From positions 1-64,000 of the forward strand of contig JAUIDI010000004.1 of assembly GCA_030428705.1 (NCBI GenBank): DNA of 64,000 bases. Reading direction: 5' to 3'. Shown here piece by piece: positions 24,078-32,977 of this stretch (positions within the stretch are counted from its first letter, which is position 1; the number at the start of each line of letters is the position of its first letter). A model generated the notes under the pieces. The model worked only from the letters and a program-made list of their open reading frames with translations. It was not told the origin of the DNA and searched no databases. The DNA comes from Bacteroidia bacterium. Its GTDB lineage: Bacteria > Bacteroidota > Bacteroidia > Flavobacteriales > Flavobacteriaceae. Position numbers and translations under genes: made by a program.

Positions 24078-26543
24078 TTATTTCTTGGTCAGTATCGCCG
24101 CCATTTTCTTGATGCGGTCCGCCAATTTCTCACTTGTCAGTTTCTCGCGTAACCTATCTGTAATTATCGGAAAGGAAAACGGAGTATGGCCCTTGCATTC
24201 CTTCCAGATGATTTTTTGCGTGGCGATTCGTTCTAGGGCAATGCGCAACCGGCCTTCTTCCAATTGATGTTCAAAAGTCTCGGTAAAGGCTTGTTGAAAC
24301 AACAAATTATCGGGTTCGTAATCACGGAATACGTTGAAAAGTAGGCCCGAGTTACTTTGTAGATGTTTCATTTTGATTCCCTTGTGCGGATATCCAGTAA
24401 AGACCAGGCCACTGATTACGGCAATGTCGCGAAACTTTCGCCTTGCCATTTCGGTCGAGTTCAAACTTTTTTGCAGGTCGTCCAATAAATATTCCTTGGA
24501 GAATAGATTGTTGTCGATGACTTGTTGCATATCGATTTTTTGATCGGACAGCAGTTCGAATCCATAGTCGTTGAAAGCTAGTGAAAAAGTAATGGGGGAA
24601 AGCAAGCTTATACGGTAACCCAATAAGCTTCCCATGGCCTCATGTACAAAACGACCTTCGAAAGGATAGAAAATATGGTGATGGCCATCATCGGTCTCAA
24701 AGGTTTCGATAAGAAATTCGTCGGGTTTGGGCACGATGCTCTCAGATCGTTGTCGGTCAAACAGATGTTTTAATGATTTTATTTCGGGCGATTGGTCCTT
24801 CTTATTCAAACTGGCCGAATACAGTTCGTTTCTTAGAAGTTCAGACATCTGTGCCGAAAGGGTCAGACGTCCGCCCATCCAGCTCGGTACCTTGTTTGTT
24901 TTTTTGGTCGATTTGCGAACGTGCACCTGCATATCCTTGATACGTATGAATTCGAGATTTCTTCCCGCAAACGTGAATACGTCACCGGGTGTCATTTTAG
25001 AGACGAAAGATTCCTCAACGGTACCGATATACCCTCCTTTTTGATATCTGACCGTTAAATTGGCATCCCCGACAATCGTACCGATTTGAAAGCGATGCCG
25101 CATGGCGACCGTTCGGCTGTTGACCCTGAACATGCCTTTTTCATCAACCTCGACTTTTTTGTATTCATCATAGCGTTGAAGACTTTGGCTTCCTAAAACC
25201 AGGAAGTTCAACAGCCATTGCCATTGGTCTTTTGAAATGGCTTGATAGCAGAACGTTTGTTTGACCTCTTCAAAGATTTGATCCGGATGGAATCCATCAG
25301 AAACGGCCAAGGTAGTCAAGTATTGGAGCAATACGTCGAAACTGTTCAAAAACGGAATTCGGTCTTCGACCGCGTTCTGCCTTACGGCCTGTTGCAGCGC
25401 AGAGGCCTCGACCAATTCTATGGCATGTGTAGGCAAAAAATAAATGACGCTCTCCTTGCCAGGTCGATGTCCGCTTCTTCCCGCTCTTTGCAAAAAACGT
25501 GCAACGCCTTTTGGACCGCCAATTTGCACCACGGTTTCTACCGGGGCGAAATCGACCCCAAGATCTAGGCTTGAAGTACAGACCACTGCTTTTAGACTTT
25601 CATTGCGGATGGCCTGCTCTACCCAGATTCGGGTCTCTTTATTGATGCTGCCATGATGCATGGCGATTTCCCCTGCAAATTCCGGGTGTTTTTGCAGGAT
25701 TTTTTGAAACCAGATTTCGCATTGGCTACGGGTATTGGTAAAAAGCAGGGTCGTCTTGCTGTTGTTGATTATGGGAATGACATCTTCCAACAATCGAATA
25801 CCGAGATGCCCACGCCATGGAAAGGTTTCCATAGCTTTAGGAATGATGCTCTTGACCGTTATTTTTTTGTCGATGTCCGCCTTGATCAAAACAGAATTCT
25901 CCAAAGCCGGCGAATTTGGCCCCAACAGTACTTGTTTAGCCTGTTCCAAGTTTCCTATGGTGGCCGAAATACCCCAAATGTGCAGATTTTTAGAAACTGC
26001 TTTGAGACGCGACAGCCCAAGTTCCATCTGTACACCACGTTTTGTACCCAACAGTTCATGCCACTCGTCAACGACTATAGCGGAGCAATCTTTGAACATT
26101 TTGTCATACCCTTTAGAGGCCAAAAGCAATTGCAGACTTTCAGGTGTGGTGATCAAAAGGTCGGGCATTTGTTTTTTCATTTGTGCCCGTTCTTTGGTCG
26201 AGGTATCACCGGTGCGTATTCCGACGGTCATCTGTGTTCCCAGATCGGTCGTGACACGCTCGGCGGATTGTTTGATTTCCAGGGAAAGCGCCCTTAAAGG
26301 AGTAATCCAAATGGCTTTCAACCCTTTTTTGTGCTTGATCCGGAATTGTGGATTCTTATTAATGTAATTCAATACGATAGGAAACCATAGCGCATAGGTC
26401 TTGCCACTGCCGGTCGGTGCATTCAACAGTCCATTTTTGCCCTCGAGAAATGCTTTCCAGGTTTTTTTTTGAAAAGGGAAAGGCCTCCAGCTCTGTCTCC
26501 CGAACCAATTCTCGGCAATATTAAAAAGCTCTTTTTGGGTCAT
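24078..26543 (-). CDS. Ligase-associated DNA damage response DEXH-box helicase (Lhr-like)
   Basis: 821 aa. SF2 motor: Walker A APTGSGKTYALW, DEXH motif DEWH in IVVDEWHELLG, motif III GISATIGN, motif VI QRAGRSGHRPG. The C-terminal ~450 residues match the Lhr winged-helix and beta-barrel region (SKMTPGDVFTFAGRNLEF). These helicases are partners of PdeM and an ATP-dependent ligase in a Bacteroidota/Proteobacteria repair operon. Here it stands alone; upstream, 105 bp away, is a divergent TerB-like gene. Confidence 0.93.
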   Translation of the reverse strand: MTQKELFNIAENWFGRQSWRPFPFQKKTWKAFLEGKNGLLNAPTGSGKTYALWFPIVLNYINKNPQFRIKHKKGLKAIWITPLRALSLEIKQSAERVTTDLGTQMTVGIRTGDTSTKERAQMKKQMPDLLITTPESLQLLLASKGYDKMFKDCSAIVVDEWHELLGTKRGVQMELGLSRLKAVSKNLHIWGISATIGNLEQAKQVLLGPNSPALENSVLIKADIDKKITVKSIIPKAMETFPWRGHLGIRLLEDVIPIINNSKTTLLFTNTRSQCEIWFQKILQKHPEFAGEIAMHHGSINKETRIWVEQAIRNESLKAVVCTSSLDLGVDFAPVETVVQIGGPKGVARFLQRAGRSGHRPGKESVIYFLPTHAIELVEASALQQAVRQNAVEDRIPFLNSFDVLLQYLTTLAVSDGFHPDQIFEEVKQTFCYQAISKDQWQWLLNFLVLGSQSLQRYDEYKKVEVDEKGMFRVNSRTVAMRHRFQIGTIVGDANLTVRYQKGGYIGTVEESFVSKMTPGDVFTFAGRNLEFIRIKDMQVHVRKSTKKTNKVPSWMGGRLTLSAQMSELLRNELYSASLNKKDQSPEIKSLKHLFDRQRSESIVPKPDEFLIETFETDDGHHHIFYPFEGRFVHEAMGSLLGYRISLLSPITFSLAFNDYGFELLSDQKIDMQQVIDNNLFSKEYLLDDLQKSLNSTEMARRKFRDIAVISGLVFTGYPHKGIKMKHLQSNSGLLFNVFRDYEPDNLLFQQAFTETFEHQLEEGRLRIALERIATQKIIWKECKGHTPFSFPIITDRLREKLTSEKLADRIKKMAAILTKK

Positions 26544-26648
26544 TTACCACTATTGGGTTTTTGGAAAGTTACTGATAATAAATAATCAATATGATTCTCG
26601 AAATAACCTTCAAAAAAATTATCTTTGCAGCCGATAAAATATCAAAAT

Positions 26649-27068
26649 ATGTCCATCAAAGATCTTTATAACAGCAATTCATCGAATAACAACCTTGCCC
26701 ATTTTGGAAGCCTTGCCAGTTTGGCCGCGGTCGACGGTAAGATCGGAGATGATGAAATGGCGGTTTTAAAGCAGTTTGCCCATAAACTACAGATTACCGA
26801 TGCGGAGTTCAAAGAAGTGATGAAGCAGGAAAACAAATACCCGATCAATCACCAGGTAAGCTATGAAAAGCGATTGGAACGTTTTTATGATCTTATGAAA
26901 ATAATCATTGCCGACCATGAGGTCAACGACCATGAAATGGTACTTTTGAAACGATATGCCATTGGGCTGGGTTTTCCGAATGACAAAGCGGACAAGCTTA
27001 TCGAAAAATCGGTCGCCATCTTTACCGGAAAGATCGATTTTGAGGACTTTATGTACTTGGTAAAATGA
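26649..27068 (+). CDS. TerB family tellurite resistance-like protein
   Basis: 139 aa from the ATG at 26649 (MSIKDLYNSN); an apparent earlier start at 26625 is a TTG. The helical TerB fold has two acidic repeats: SLAAVDGKIGDDEMAVLKQF and MKIIIADHEVNDHEMVLLKR, where D/E residues bind metal in studied homologues. A role in tellurite resistance is not implied by the fold. It diverges from the DEXH helicase and is followed by a MITE-like palindrome. Confidence 0.85.
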   Translation: MSIKDLYNSNSSNNNLAHFGSLASLAAVDGKIGDDEMAVLKQFAHKLQITDAEFKEVMKQENKYPINHQVSYEKRLERFYDLMKIIIADHEVNDHEMVLLKRYAIGLGFPNDKADKLIEKSVAIFTGKIDFEDFMYLVK

Positions 27069-27097
27069 TGACCGTAAAAGGTACGTACAATAAAGAG

Positions 27098-27230
27098 AGA
27101 GGCTGTCTAAAAAGTCTTGATTTATGTCATATTGAGCTTGTCGAAATATATCAACTTATTGATAATCAATATTAGTTTCGACAGGCTCAACCTGACAAAT
27201 TAAAAATAAATGACTTTTTAGACAGCCTCT
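27098..27230. repeat. MITE-like palindromic element (133 bp)
   Basis: A 19-bp terminal inverted repeat (AGAGGCTGTCTAAAAAGTC at 27098-27116; exact complement at 27212-27230) encloses a second imperfect inverted pair: GAGCTTGTCGAAA (27133-27145) and TTTCGACAGGCTC (27176-27188, one mismatch). It sits between convergent terB-like and fbp genes, touching the fbp stop. It has no ORF. The ends resemble insertion-sequence termini, so a non-autonomous element (MITE) or dispersed palindromic repeat is likely. It may also act as a bidirectional terminator. Confidence 0.8.
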
Positions 27231-27231
27231 T

Positions 27232-28242
27232 TTAATGGTATTTATCCAAAAACTCTTGAAGTTTTTCCACCATTTTTCGACTTCCACAGAAAAAAGGTAC
27301 CCTTTGATGTAGCTCGGTAGGTTCAATGTCCAAAATCCGGCTTTTGCCACCTATTGCCATTCCATTTGCCTGTTCGGCAATAAAGGCCATGGGGTTGCAC
27401 TCGTATAGCAATCGCAATTTGCCGCTTTCGGTAATACTGCTTTTCGGGTACATGTAGATACCGCCTTTGATCATATTTCTATGAAAATCGGAAACTAGCG
27501 ATCCGATATATCTTGAAGTGTAAGGCCTATCGCCCTCTTCTTGTTGACAATACTTGATGTAATCTTTTACACCTTGGTGAAAATGTATGTAATTGCCTTC
27601 GTTGACCGAATAGATTTTTCCCGTTTCCGGAAATTGCATGTTCGGGTGCGATAGGTAAAAAGTACCGATCGCCGGATTCAGGGTGAATCCGTTGACCCCG
27701 TCGCCTGTGGTATACACAAGCATGGTCGATGTTCCGTAGACCACGTAACCGGCAGCAACCTGCTGGTTACCCGGTTGCAGGAAATCTTCTAGGGATACCG
27801 GAGTGCCCACAGGAGTAACGCGTCGATATATTGAAAAAATGGTGCCGACGGAAACGTTGACATCGATATTCGACGATCCATCCAAGGGGTCGATCAAAAC
27901 AACATATTTGTTCTGATGTTGTTCATCGTTGCTGTTTATGCTGATAAAATCATCCTCTTCTTCCGAGGCTATTCCACATACGATTTCCCTATTCTTTAAA
28001 GTCTGTATAAATTTGTCGTTTGCGAGTACATCAAGTTTTTGTTGATCTTCGCCCTGAATATTGGTATCGCCGGCATCGCCCAGAACATCGACCAAACCGG
28101 CTTTGTTTACCTCGTGGTTAACGACCTTGGCGGCCAATCGAATGGCATTGATCAGTTTTGATAATTCCCCTGAGGAGTACGGGAAGGACGATTGGTTTTC
28201 TATAATAAATTCCCCCAGGGTCTTATTTTTTTTATTGATCAT
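27232..28242 (-). CDS. fbp: Fructose-1,6-bisphosphatase, class 1
   Basis: 336 aa from ATG 28242 ([13 protein letters not shown]), which matches family length; the open frame extends upstream but without homologous character. It hydrolyses fructose 1,6-bisphosphate in gluconeogenesis. Metal- and substrate-binding motifs are present: [10 protein letters not shown] and [16 protein letters not shown]. The TAA stop abuts the MITE-like palindrome. It diverges from the GNAT/aspartate kinase operon. Confidence 0.95.
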   Translation of the reverse strand: MINKKNKTLGEFIIENQSSFPYSSGELSKLINAIRLAAKVVNHEVNKAGLVDVLGDAGDTNIQGEDQQKLDVLANDKFIQTLKNREIVCGIASEEEDDFISINSNDEQHQNKYVVLIDPLDGSSNIDVNVSVGTIFSIYRRVTPVGTPVSLEDFLQPGNQQVAAGYVVYGTSTMLVYTTGDGVNGFTLNPAIGTFYLSHPNMQFPETGKIYSVNEGNYIHFHQGVKDYIKYCQQEEGDRPYTSRYIGSLVSDFHRNMIKGGIYMYPKSSITESGKLRLLYECNPMAFIAEQANGMAIGGKSRILDIEPTELHQRVPFFCGSRKMVEKLQEFLDKYH

Positions 28243-28325
28243 ATACCGATTGTTAATTTGCATACAAATATCGGGTATTTTGTGAAACTGCAATATTTTC
28301 GACCTTAACCCATTTTTTAAATTTA

Positions 28326-28333
28326 TAACTTTG
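28326..28333 (+). promoter_or_regulatory. Candidate -7 element for the GNAT/aspartate kinase operon
   Basis: TAACTTTG matches TAnnTTTG exactly, 20 bases before the ATG at 28353. No clear TTG is seen at -33. Confidence 0.5.
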
Positions 28334-28352
28334 TGTTTTATTTGTAACAATA

Positions 28353-28832
28353 ATGGATTATAAAATTCGCGAGGCCACGGTGGCCGATATGCCCCAAGTT
28401 CTCAAACTGATTCAAGAGCTGGCCACTTTTGAAAAAGAAGGGCATGCCGTTGAAGTAACGGCGAAAGATTTAATCAACGATGGTTTTGGCGATAAAAAAT
28501 TGTTCCATTGTTTTGTGGCGGAATATGATAGTGAAATAGTCGGAATGGCCCTTATATATCCAAGATATTCAACCTGGAAAGGCCCAATCATCCATTTAGA
28601 GGATTTGATCGTTACCGACCGTATGAGGGGCAGTGGTTTGGGTACGGCTTTGCTGAACGAAGTGGTAAAGTACAGTGCCGGCCTTGGCGTGAAACGTATC
28701 AATTGGGAAGTCATCGATTGGAACGAACCTGCGATAAACTTCTATGAAAGTAAGGGGGCCAAAGTACTGCGCGACTGGGATGTCGTACAGTTGGACGAAA
28801 CGGGAATCAAAAATTACCTTAAAAAAATATGA
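28353..28832 (+). CDS. GNAT family N-acetyltransferase
   Basis: 159 aa with the acetyl-CoA pyrophosphate loop [12 protein letters not shown] and conserved HLEDLIVTD and [20 protein letters not shown], close to the spermidine/diamine acetyltransferase-like branch. The substrate is unknown. Its stop overlaps the aspartate kinase start (ATGA), so the two are translationally coupled, which might mean the acetyltransferase acts in or on the same pathway. Confidence 0.88.
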   Translation: MDYKIREATVADMPQVLKLIQELATFEKEGHAVEVTAKDLINDGFGDKKLFHCFVAEYDSEIVGMALIYPRYSTWKGPIIHLEDLIVTDRMRGSGLGTALLNEVVKYSAGLGVKRINWEVIDWNEPAINFYESKGAKVLRDWDVVQLDETGIKNYLKKI

Positions 28833-30079
28833 GGATATTTAAGTTCGGCGGTGCATCGGTAAAAGATGCCGATGGTGTTAGAAATTTGGCCAAGGTCTTG
28901 GATCAAGTGGGCCATCAAAATACGTTATTGGTCGTCTCGGCCATGGGAAAGACGACTAATGCCATGGAAGCCGTGGTCAATGCCTATTTTGAAGATGGGC
29001 AAAGTTTGCCTTCGGCCTTACAAGATGTAATCAAGTACCATGAAGACATATTGAACGGTCTTTTCGAAAATACATCCCATCCCATTTATGACAAGGTAAA
29101 ATCGTTGTTCGATGAGGTCCAAGGGTTTTTGGCTTGGAACAAGTCCCCAAAATATAATTTCGTCTATGATCAGGTCGTCGGGTATGGTGAATTGATCTCG
29201 ACCACCATAATAAGCGAATATCTCAACGGATCGGGAGTACCGAATACCTGGCTCGACGTTCGAAGTCTTATCAAGACCGATAGCAGCTATCGCGATACGA
29301 CGGTTAATTGGGAAAAGACCCAGCAAAACGTTCAGGCAAAGGTCGATTGTAAAAAATTCAATATTACCCAAGGATTTTTGGGTAGTGACGATAATAATTT
29401 TACGACAACGCTGGGCCGTGAAGGCTCCGATTATACTGCCGCGATCCTGGCCTATTGCCTCAACGCTGATTCGGTGACCATTTGGAAAGATGTTCCTGGG
29501 GTGCTGAACGCGGATCCACGGTACTTTGACAAGACACAACTTTTGAACAAAATATCATACCGGGAGGCGATCGAATTGGCTTTTTATGGGGCTTCGGTCA
29601 TACACCCCAAAACATTACAGCCTTTGCAACAAAAAGAAATCCCGCTTCGCGTCAAATCTTTTTTGAGTCCTATGGACCCGGGTACCACAGTCGGCAAAGG
29701 AATCGGTATCGACCCCAAAGTACCTTGTTTTATCGTAAAAAAGAACCAAGTCTTGATGAAATTGTCCTCGTTGGATTTTTCCTTTATCGTAGAGGACAGT
29801 ATAAGCGAGCTTTTTAAAATGTTGCACGATCATAAAATGAAGGTCGACCTGATACAAAATTCGGCAATCAGTTTCTCGGTCTGCGTTGACAATCGGTTCG
29901 GCAGGTTAGAAGAATTGCTTACGCTTTTGAAGGGTAGGTTCAAAGTGGTTCATCATGAAGGGGTGTCTTTATATACCATTCGTCATTTTACCAACGAAGC
30001 AATCGAAAGCCTGCTCAACGGACATGATGTTTTGCTCGAACAACGGGGCAAGGAAACTTTGCAATTGGTGGTCAAATAG
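28829..30079 (+). CDS. Aspartate kinase
   Basis: 416 aa. It phosphorylates aspartate at the head of the lysine/threonine/methionine pathway. The nucleotide-binding N-terminus is KFGGASVKD, with TTLGREGSDYTAAILAYCL and VTIWKDVPGVLNADPRYF as further signatures. The last ~110 residues form ACT-like regulatory modules (FSFIVEDSISELFKML). It is a monofunctional aspartokinase with no homoserine dehydrogenase domain. It overlaps the GNAT gene by 4 bases. Confidence 0.93.
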   Translation: MRIFKFGGASVKDADGVRNLAKVLDQVGHQNTLLVVSAMGKTTNAMEAVVNAYFEDGQSLPSALQDVIKYHEDILNGLFENTSHPIYDKVKSLFDEVQGFLAWNKSPKYNFVYDQVVGYGELISTTIISEYLNGSGVPNTWLDVRSLIKTDSSYRDTTVNWEKTQQNVQAKVDCKKFNITQGFLGSDDNNFTTTLGREGSDYTAAILAYCLNADSVTIWKDVPGVLNADPRYFDKTQLLNKISYREAIELAFYGASVIHPKTLQPLQQKEIPLRVKSFLSPMDPGTTVGKGIGIDPKVPCFIVKKNQVLMKLSSLDFSFIVEDSISELFKMLHDHKMKVDLIQNSAISFSVCVDNRFGRLEELLTLLKGRFKVVHHEGVSLYTIRHFTNEAIESLLNGHDVLLEQRGKETLQLVVK

Positions 30080-30159
30080 CTCTTTTGCCCAAATGTTAAA
30101 ATGGGCTTGAACTCTAGTGTTTTTCCTATCTTAGCCTTTATCTAATTTAAAAACTGGGT

Positions 30160-31977
30160 ATGGGTTTAGTGACCGCAAAAGAGGTGTCCAAGGCGATAAA
30201 TCTTGACAAGTATGGGCTCTTAGGCACTTTTTTGGCGTGGGTATTGATGAAGGTCACAAGAATATCCAGTATCAATCGATTTTATGATAAAAACAAACAT
30301 TTAGAAGGGCCTGAATTTCTAGATGAGATCTTAAAACATTACGAAATCGATTTTGAGATTCCGGAGGATGATTTTCGACGTCTTCCGAAAGAAGGCCCCT
30401 ACATAACCATTTCAAACCACCCCTTAGGAGGAATCGATGGGGTTCTCTTGTTAAAGCTACTGGTTGCCCATAGGCCTGATTTTAAGATAATCGCCAATTT
30501 TTTATTGCAACGGATCGGGCCGATGGCCCCATATATAATGCCTGTCAATCCGTTTGAGGATCGCAAGGATGCCAAAAGTAGTCTGGCCGGGTTCAAGAGT
30601 GCCATTCAGCATATTCGTGACGGCCATCCACTGGGTATTTTTCCTGCCGGGGAAGTCTCGACCTATAAAGACGAAAAGTTGATTGTCGATAAACCTTGGG
30701 AAGAGGCCGCATTGAAACTTATAAGAAAGGCCGAAGTTCCATTGGTACCCATTTATTTTCACGCAAAGAACAGCAAACTTTTTTATCGGTTATCAAAGAT
30801 CAGCGATATCTTTAGAACCGCGAAGTTGCCCAGCGAGCTCTATACACAGCGTAACCGCCCCATTAAGGTACGGATCGGCCAACCTATTTCCGTTGACGCC
30901 CAGAAAGAGCATGAGACCTTGGAAGATTTCACCGAGCTTTTGCGCAAAAAAACATACATATTGGCCAATGCCTATAAAAAAGAGCGGTTGATCGATCAAA
31001 TACCGGGCACCCTTAAAATTCCTAAGCCGCCGAGAAAGATAGCTACTGCCGTACGTACAGAGGTCATACAGGGCGAAATAGAAAAACTTCGCGAAAAAGA
31101 CTGCCGCCTCTTGCAAAGCAAGAACTACGAGGTTTTTTTGGCACAGGCCCATGATATGCCCTTTATATTAAAGGAAATAGGCAGACAGCGCGAAGTGACC
31201 TTCAGGGCCATTGGCGAGGGCACCAATAACGCGATAGACCTTGATATTTTTGATGAATACTACCATCATCTTTTTCTTTGGGACGATAATGAAAAAACGA
31301 TTGTAGGAGCCTACCGAATGGGTATGGGGTCCGATATTTTCAAACAATACGGCATCGACGGATTCTATTTGCAGGACCTGTTCCGTTTTGAGCCCGAGCT
31401 TTTCCCCATGATGGAAAAATCGATAGAAATGGGTAGGGCCTATATCGTTAAAGAATACCAACAAAAACCGATGCCCTTGTTTTTGCTTTGGAAAGGTATC
31501 GTACATACGACCCTACGCCACCCGGAACATAAATACCTGATCGGGGGCGTAAGTATAAGCAACCAATTTTCGAACTTTTCAAAATCATTGATGATCGAGT
31601 TCATGAAAAGTAATTATTGGGATCCCTATGTCGCACAATACATTCGACCCAAGAAAGAATTCAAGGTAAAACTGAACGATGCGGACAAGGAATTCGTATT
31701 CGATGAAACCGAAGCAGATTTGAACAAGTTCGATCGGTTGATCAATGAGGTTGAACCCGGCGATCTGCGGTTGCCCGTGTTGATCAAAAAATACATCAAG
31801 CAAAATGCCAAGGTGGTCGCTTTTAATGTTGACCCCCTTTTTAACAATTCAGTGGACGGGCTTATGTATATCAAGATTTCCGATTTGCCGGAAAGTACCG
31901 TAAAACCAGTTATGGAAGAATTTCAGGCCGAACTCGAACGTAAATTTACCGAGGCCCAAGACAGTACCGGTACTTAA
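30160..31977 (+). CDS. olsF: Fused acyltransferase: PlsC/OlsA-like + OlsB-like (OlsF-type aminolipid synthase)
   Basis: 605 aa. The N-terminal half is a lysophospholipid acyltransferase: H-x5-D in ISNHPLGGIDGVLLL and the EGT-like block FPAGEVSTYKDEK. The C-terminal half (about 310-560) is the GNAT-like 'hemolysin'/OlsB N-acyltransferase domain (FRAIGEGTNNAIDLD, WDDNEKTIVGAYRMGMGSDI, YVAQYIRPKKEF). In Flavobacteriaceae, OlsF fusions make ornithine lipid by N- then O-acylation of the amino acid; glycine is an alternative. It probably acts at the inner membrane. It converges on arsC with a 4-base overlap. Confidence 0.85.
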   Translation: MGLVTAKEVSKAINLDKYGLLGTFLAWVLMKVTRISSINRFYDKNKHLEGPEFLDEILKHYEIDFEIPEDDFRRLPKEGPYITISNHPLGGIDGVLLLKLLVAHRPDFKIIANFLLQRIGPMAPYIMPVNPFEDRKDAKSSLAGFKSAIQHIRDGHPLGIFPAGEVSTYKDEKLIVDKPWEEAALKLIRKAEVPLVPIYFHAKNSKLFYRLSKISDIFRTAKLPSELYTQRNRPIKVRIGQPISVDAQKEHETLEDFTELLRKKTYILANAYKKERLIDQIPGTLKIPKPPRKIATAVRTEVIQGEIEKLREKDCRLLQSKNYEVFLAQAHDMPFILKEIGRQREVTFRAIGEGTNNAIDLDIFDEYYHHLFLWDDNEKTIVGAYRMGMGSDIFKQYGIDGFYLQDLFRFEPELFPMMEKSIEMGRAYIVKEYQQKPMPLFLLWKGIVHTTLRHPEHKYLIGGVSISNQFSNFSKSLMIEFMKSNYWDPYVAQYIRPKKEFKVKLNDADKEFVFDETEADLNKFDRLINEVEPGDLRLPVLIKKYIKQNAKVVAFNVDPLFNNSVDGLMYIKISDLPESTVKPVMEEFQAELERKFTEAQDSTGT

Positions 31978-32393
31978 ATATGTTCGTTTTCCAAAAAGTT
32001 TTTGCAGAATTCCTTTATCTGATTTCGGGCCTGTAAAAACGCCGCATGTTTTTCTTCGTCACTTCCCTCGACTTTTGAAGGATCGAAAAAATTATGGTGA
32101 ATGCGTTTCGCATTTTTCGAAGGGATAAAAGGGCAATTTTCCTTGGCATGGTCACAAACGGTTATGATAAAATCCCATTCGATTCCTGAATATTCATCGA
32201 CGTGGTTCGAAGTATGCCACGAGATATCGATATCGTCTTCGGCCATGATGTTCACCGCGCCAGGATTCAGACCGTGGGTTTCGATACCGGCGCTATAGAT
32301 TTTAGCCTTTCCGTTGGCCAACTTCTCCAAATAACCATGGGCCATTTGGCTTCTACAAGAATTGCCGGTACAAAGCACTAATATATTTTTCAT
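31974..32393 (-). CDS. arsC: Arsenate reductase, thioredoxin-coupled (low-molecular-weight phosphatase fold)
   Basis: 139 aa. The phosphatase-type P-loop is C-T-G-N-S-C-R-S (VLCTGNSCRSQMAHG) and the redox pair is in VCDHAKENCPF, the three-cysteine arrangement of Staphylococcus/Bacillus-type ArsC. It reduces arsenate to arsenite. It is the last gene of the arsR-DUF6428-arsN-arsC run. Its end overlaps olsF by 4 bases on the opposite strand. Confidence 0.92.
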   Translation of the reverse strand: MKNILVLCTGNSCRSQMAHGYLEKLANGKAKIYSAGIETHGLNPGAVNIMAEDDIDISWHTSNHVDEYSGIEWDFIITVCDHAKENCPFIPSKNAKRIHHNFFDPSKVEGSDEEKHAAFLQARNQIKEFCKNFLENEHI

Positions 32394-32409
32394 CGATACG
32401 ATTTTAGTA

Positions 32410-32429
32410 ATTCCCGTGAAGGCGGGAAT
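32410..32429. repeat. Short inverted repeat between arsN-like and arsC
   Basis: ATTCCCG and CGGGAAT pair around a TGAAGG loop, with CTTTTT after it on the plus strand. It lies 16 bases before the arsC start in the gap of the operon. It resembles the dispersed 'ATTCCCGCC' palindromes and could also attenuate transcription. As a terminator it would face the wrong way for the operon. Confidence 0.45.
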
Positions 32430-32478
32430 CTTTTTAATTGGTTTTCAACCTTGTTTAAAAATTGCGAACAGGATGACA

Positions 32479-32967
32479 TTAAATTCCCACAATCGGACTC
32501 CTTCGTTCATAGAGCAGATTGTCTCTCCAGACACCGTCAAGATTTCCAACCCGTTCTCTTTTACCAATATATCGGAAGCCCACCTTTTCATGTAACCGAA
32601 TGCTTCCCTCATTTTCAGGAAATATTCCTGATTGCAAAGTCCATAGTCCTTCTTTTTCACTTTCCTTTATCAAGCTTTCCATTAATAATTTTCCTACCCC
32701 CATTCCTCTACTATCCTTTTCGATATAGACACTGACCTCGCCAACACCCCCATAAACGCATCTGCCCGATACCGGCGAGAGTGCCGCCCAGCCCAATATC
32801 TCGTCTTCTTTGACCGCAACCAACCGGCACGATTTCATATGGTTTGCGTCCCAAGATCCATAGTCCGGAATATCTTTTTCAAAGGTCGCGAAACCAGTGG
32901 CAATGCCCTCGGCATAGATTCTGGAAACCGCATCCCAGTCACTGGCCATCATTTCACGTATCCGCAT
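32479..32967 (-). CDS. PAT/ArsN-like GNAT N-acetyltransferase
   Basis: 162 aa, closest in style to phosphinothricin/methionine-sulfoximine acetyltransferases: YAEGIATGFATFEKDIP, WAALSPVSGRCVYGGVGEVS, acetyl-CoA loop DSRGMGVGKLLMESLI and QSGIFPENEGSIRLHEKVGF. In arsenic operons this branch is known as ArsN, which acetylates arsinothricin, an arsenic-containing glutamate analogue. The position between DUF6428 (10-base gap) and arsC supports that reading; the substrate itself cannot be told from sequence. Confidence 0.82.
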   Translation of the reverse strand: MRIREMMASDWDAVSRIYAEGIATGFATFEKDIPDYGSWDANHMKSCRLVAVKEDEILGWAALSPVSGRCVYGGVGEVSVYIEKDSRGMGVGKLLMESLIKESEKEGLWTLQSGIFPENEGSIRLHEKVGFRYIGKRERVGNLDGVWRDNLLYERRSPIVGI

Positions 32968-32977
32968 TTCTTACAAT

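Noticed and set aside
25653-26367. Two >200-codon plus-strand frames antisense to the DEXH helicase
   Set aside because: Both overlap the helicase core motifs; long antisense frames are expected from its codon use.
29018-29539. 173-codon minus-strand frame within aspartate kinase
   Set aside because: Shadow frame; the sense gene has all catalytic motifs.
32410-32429. Terminator of the ars operon
   Set aside because: The T-run is on the plus strand, opposite to the operon, and the stem has only seven pairs.
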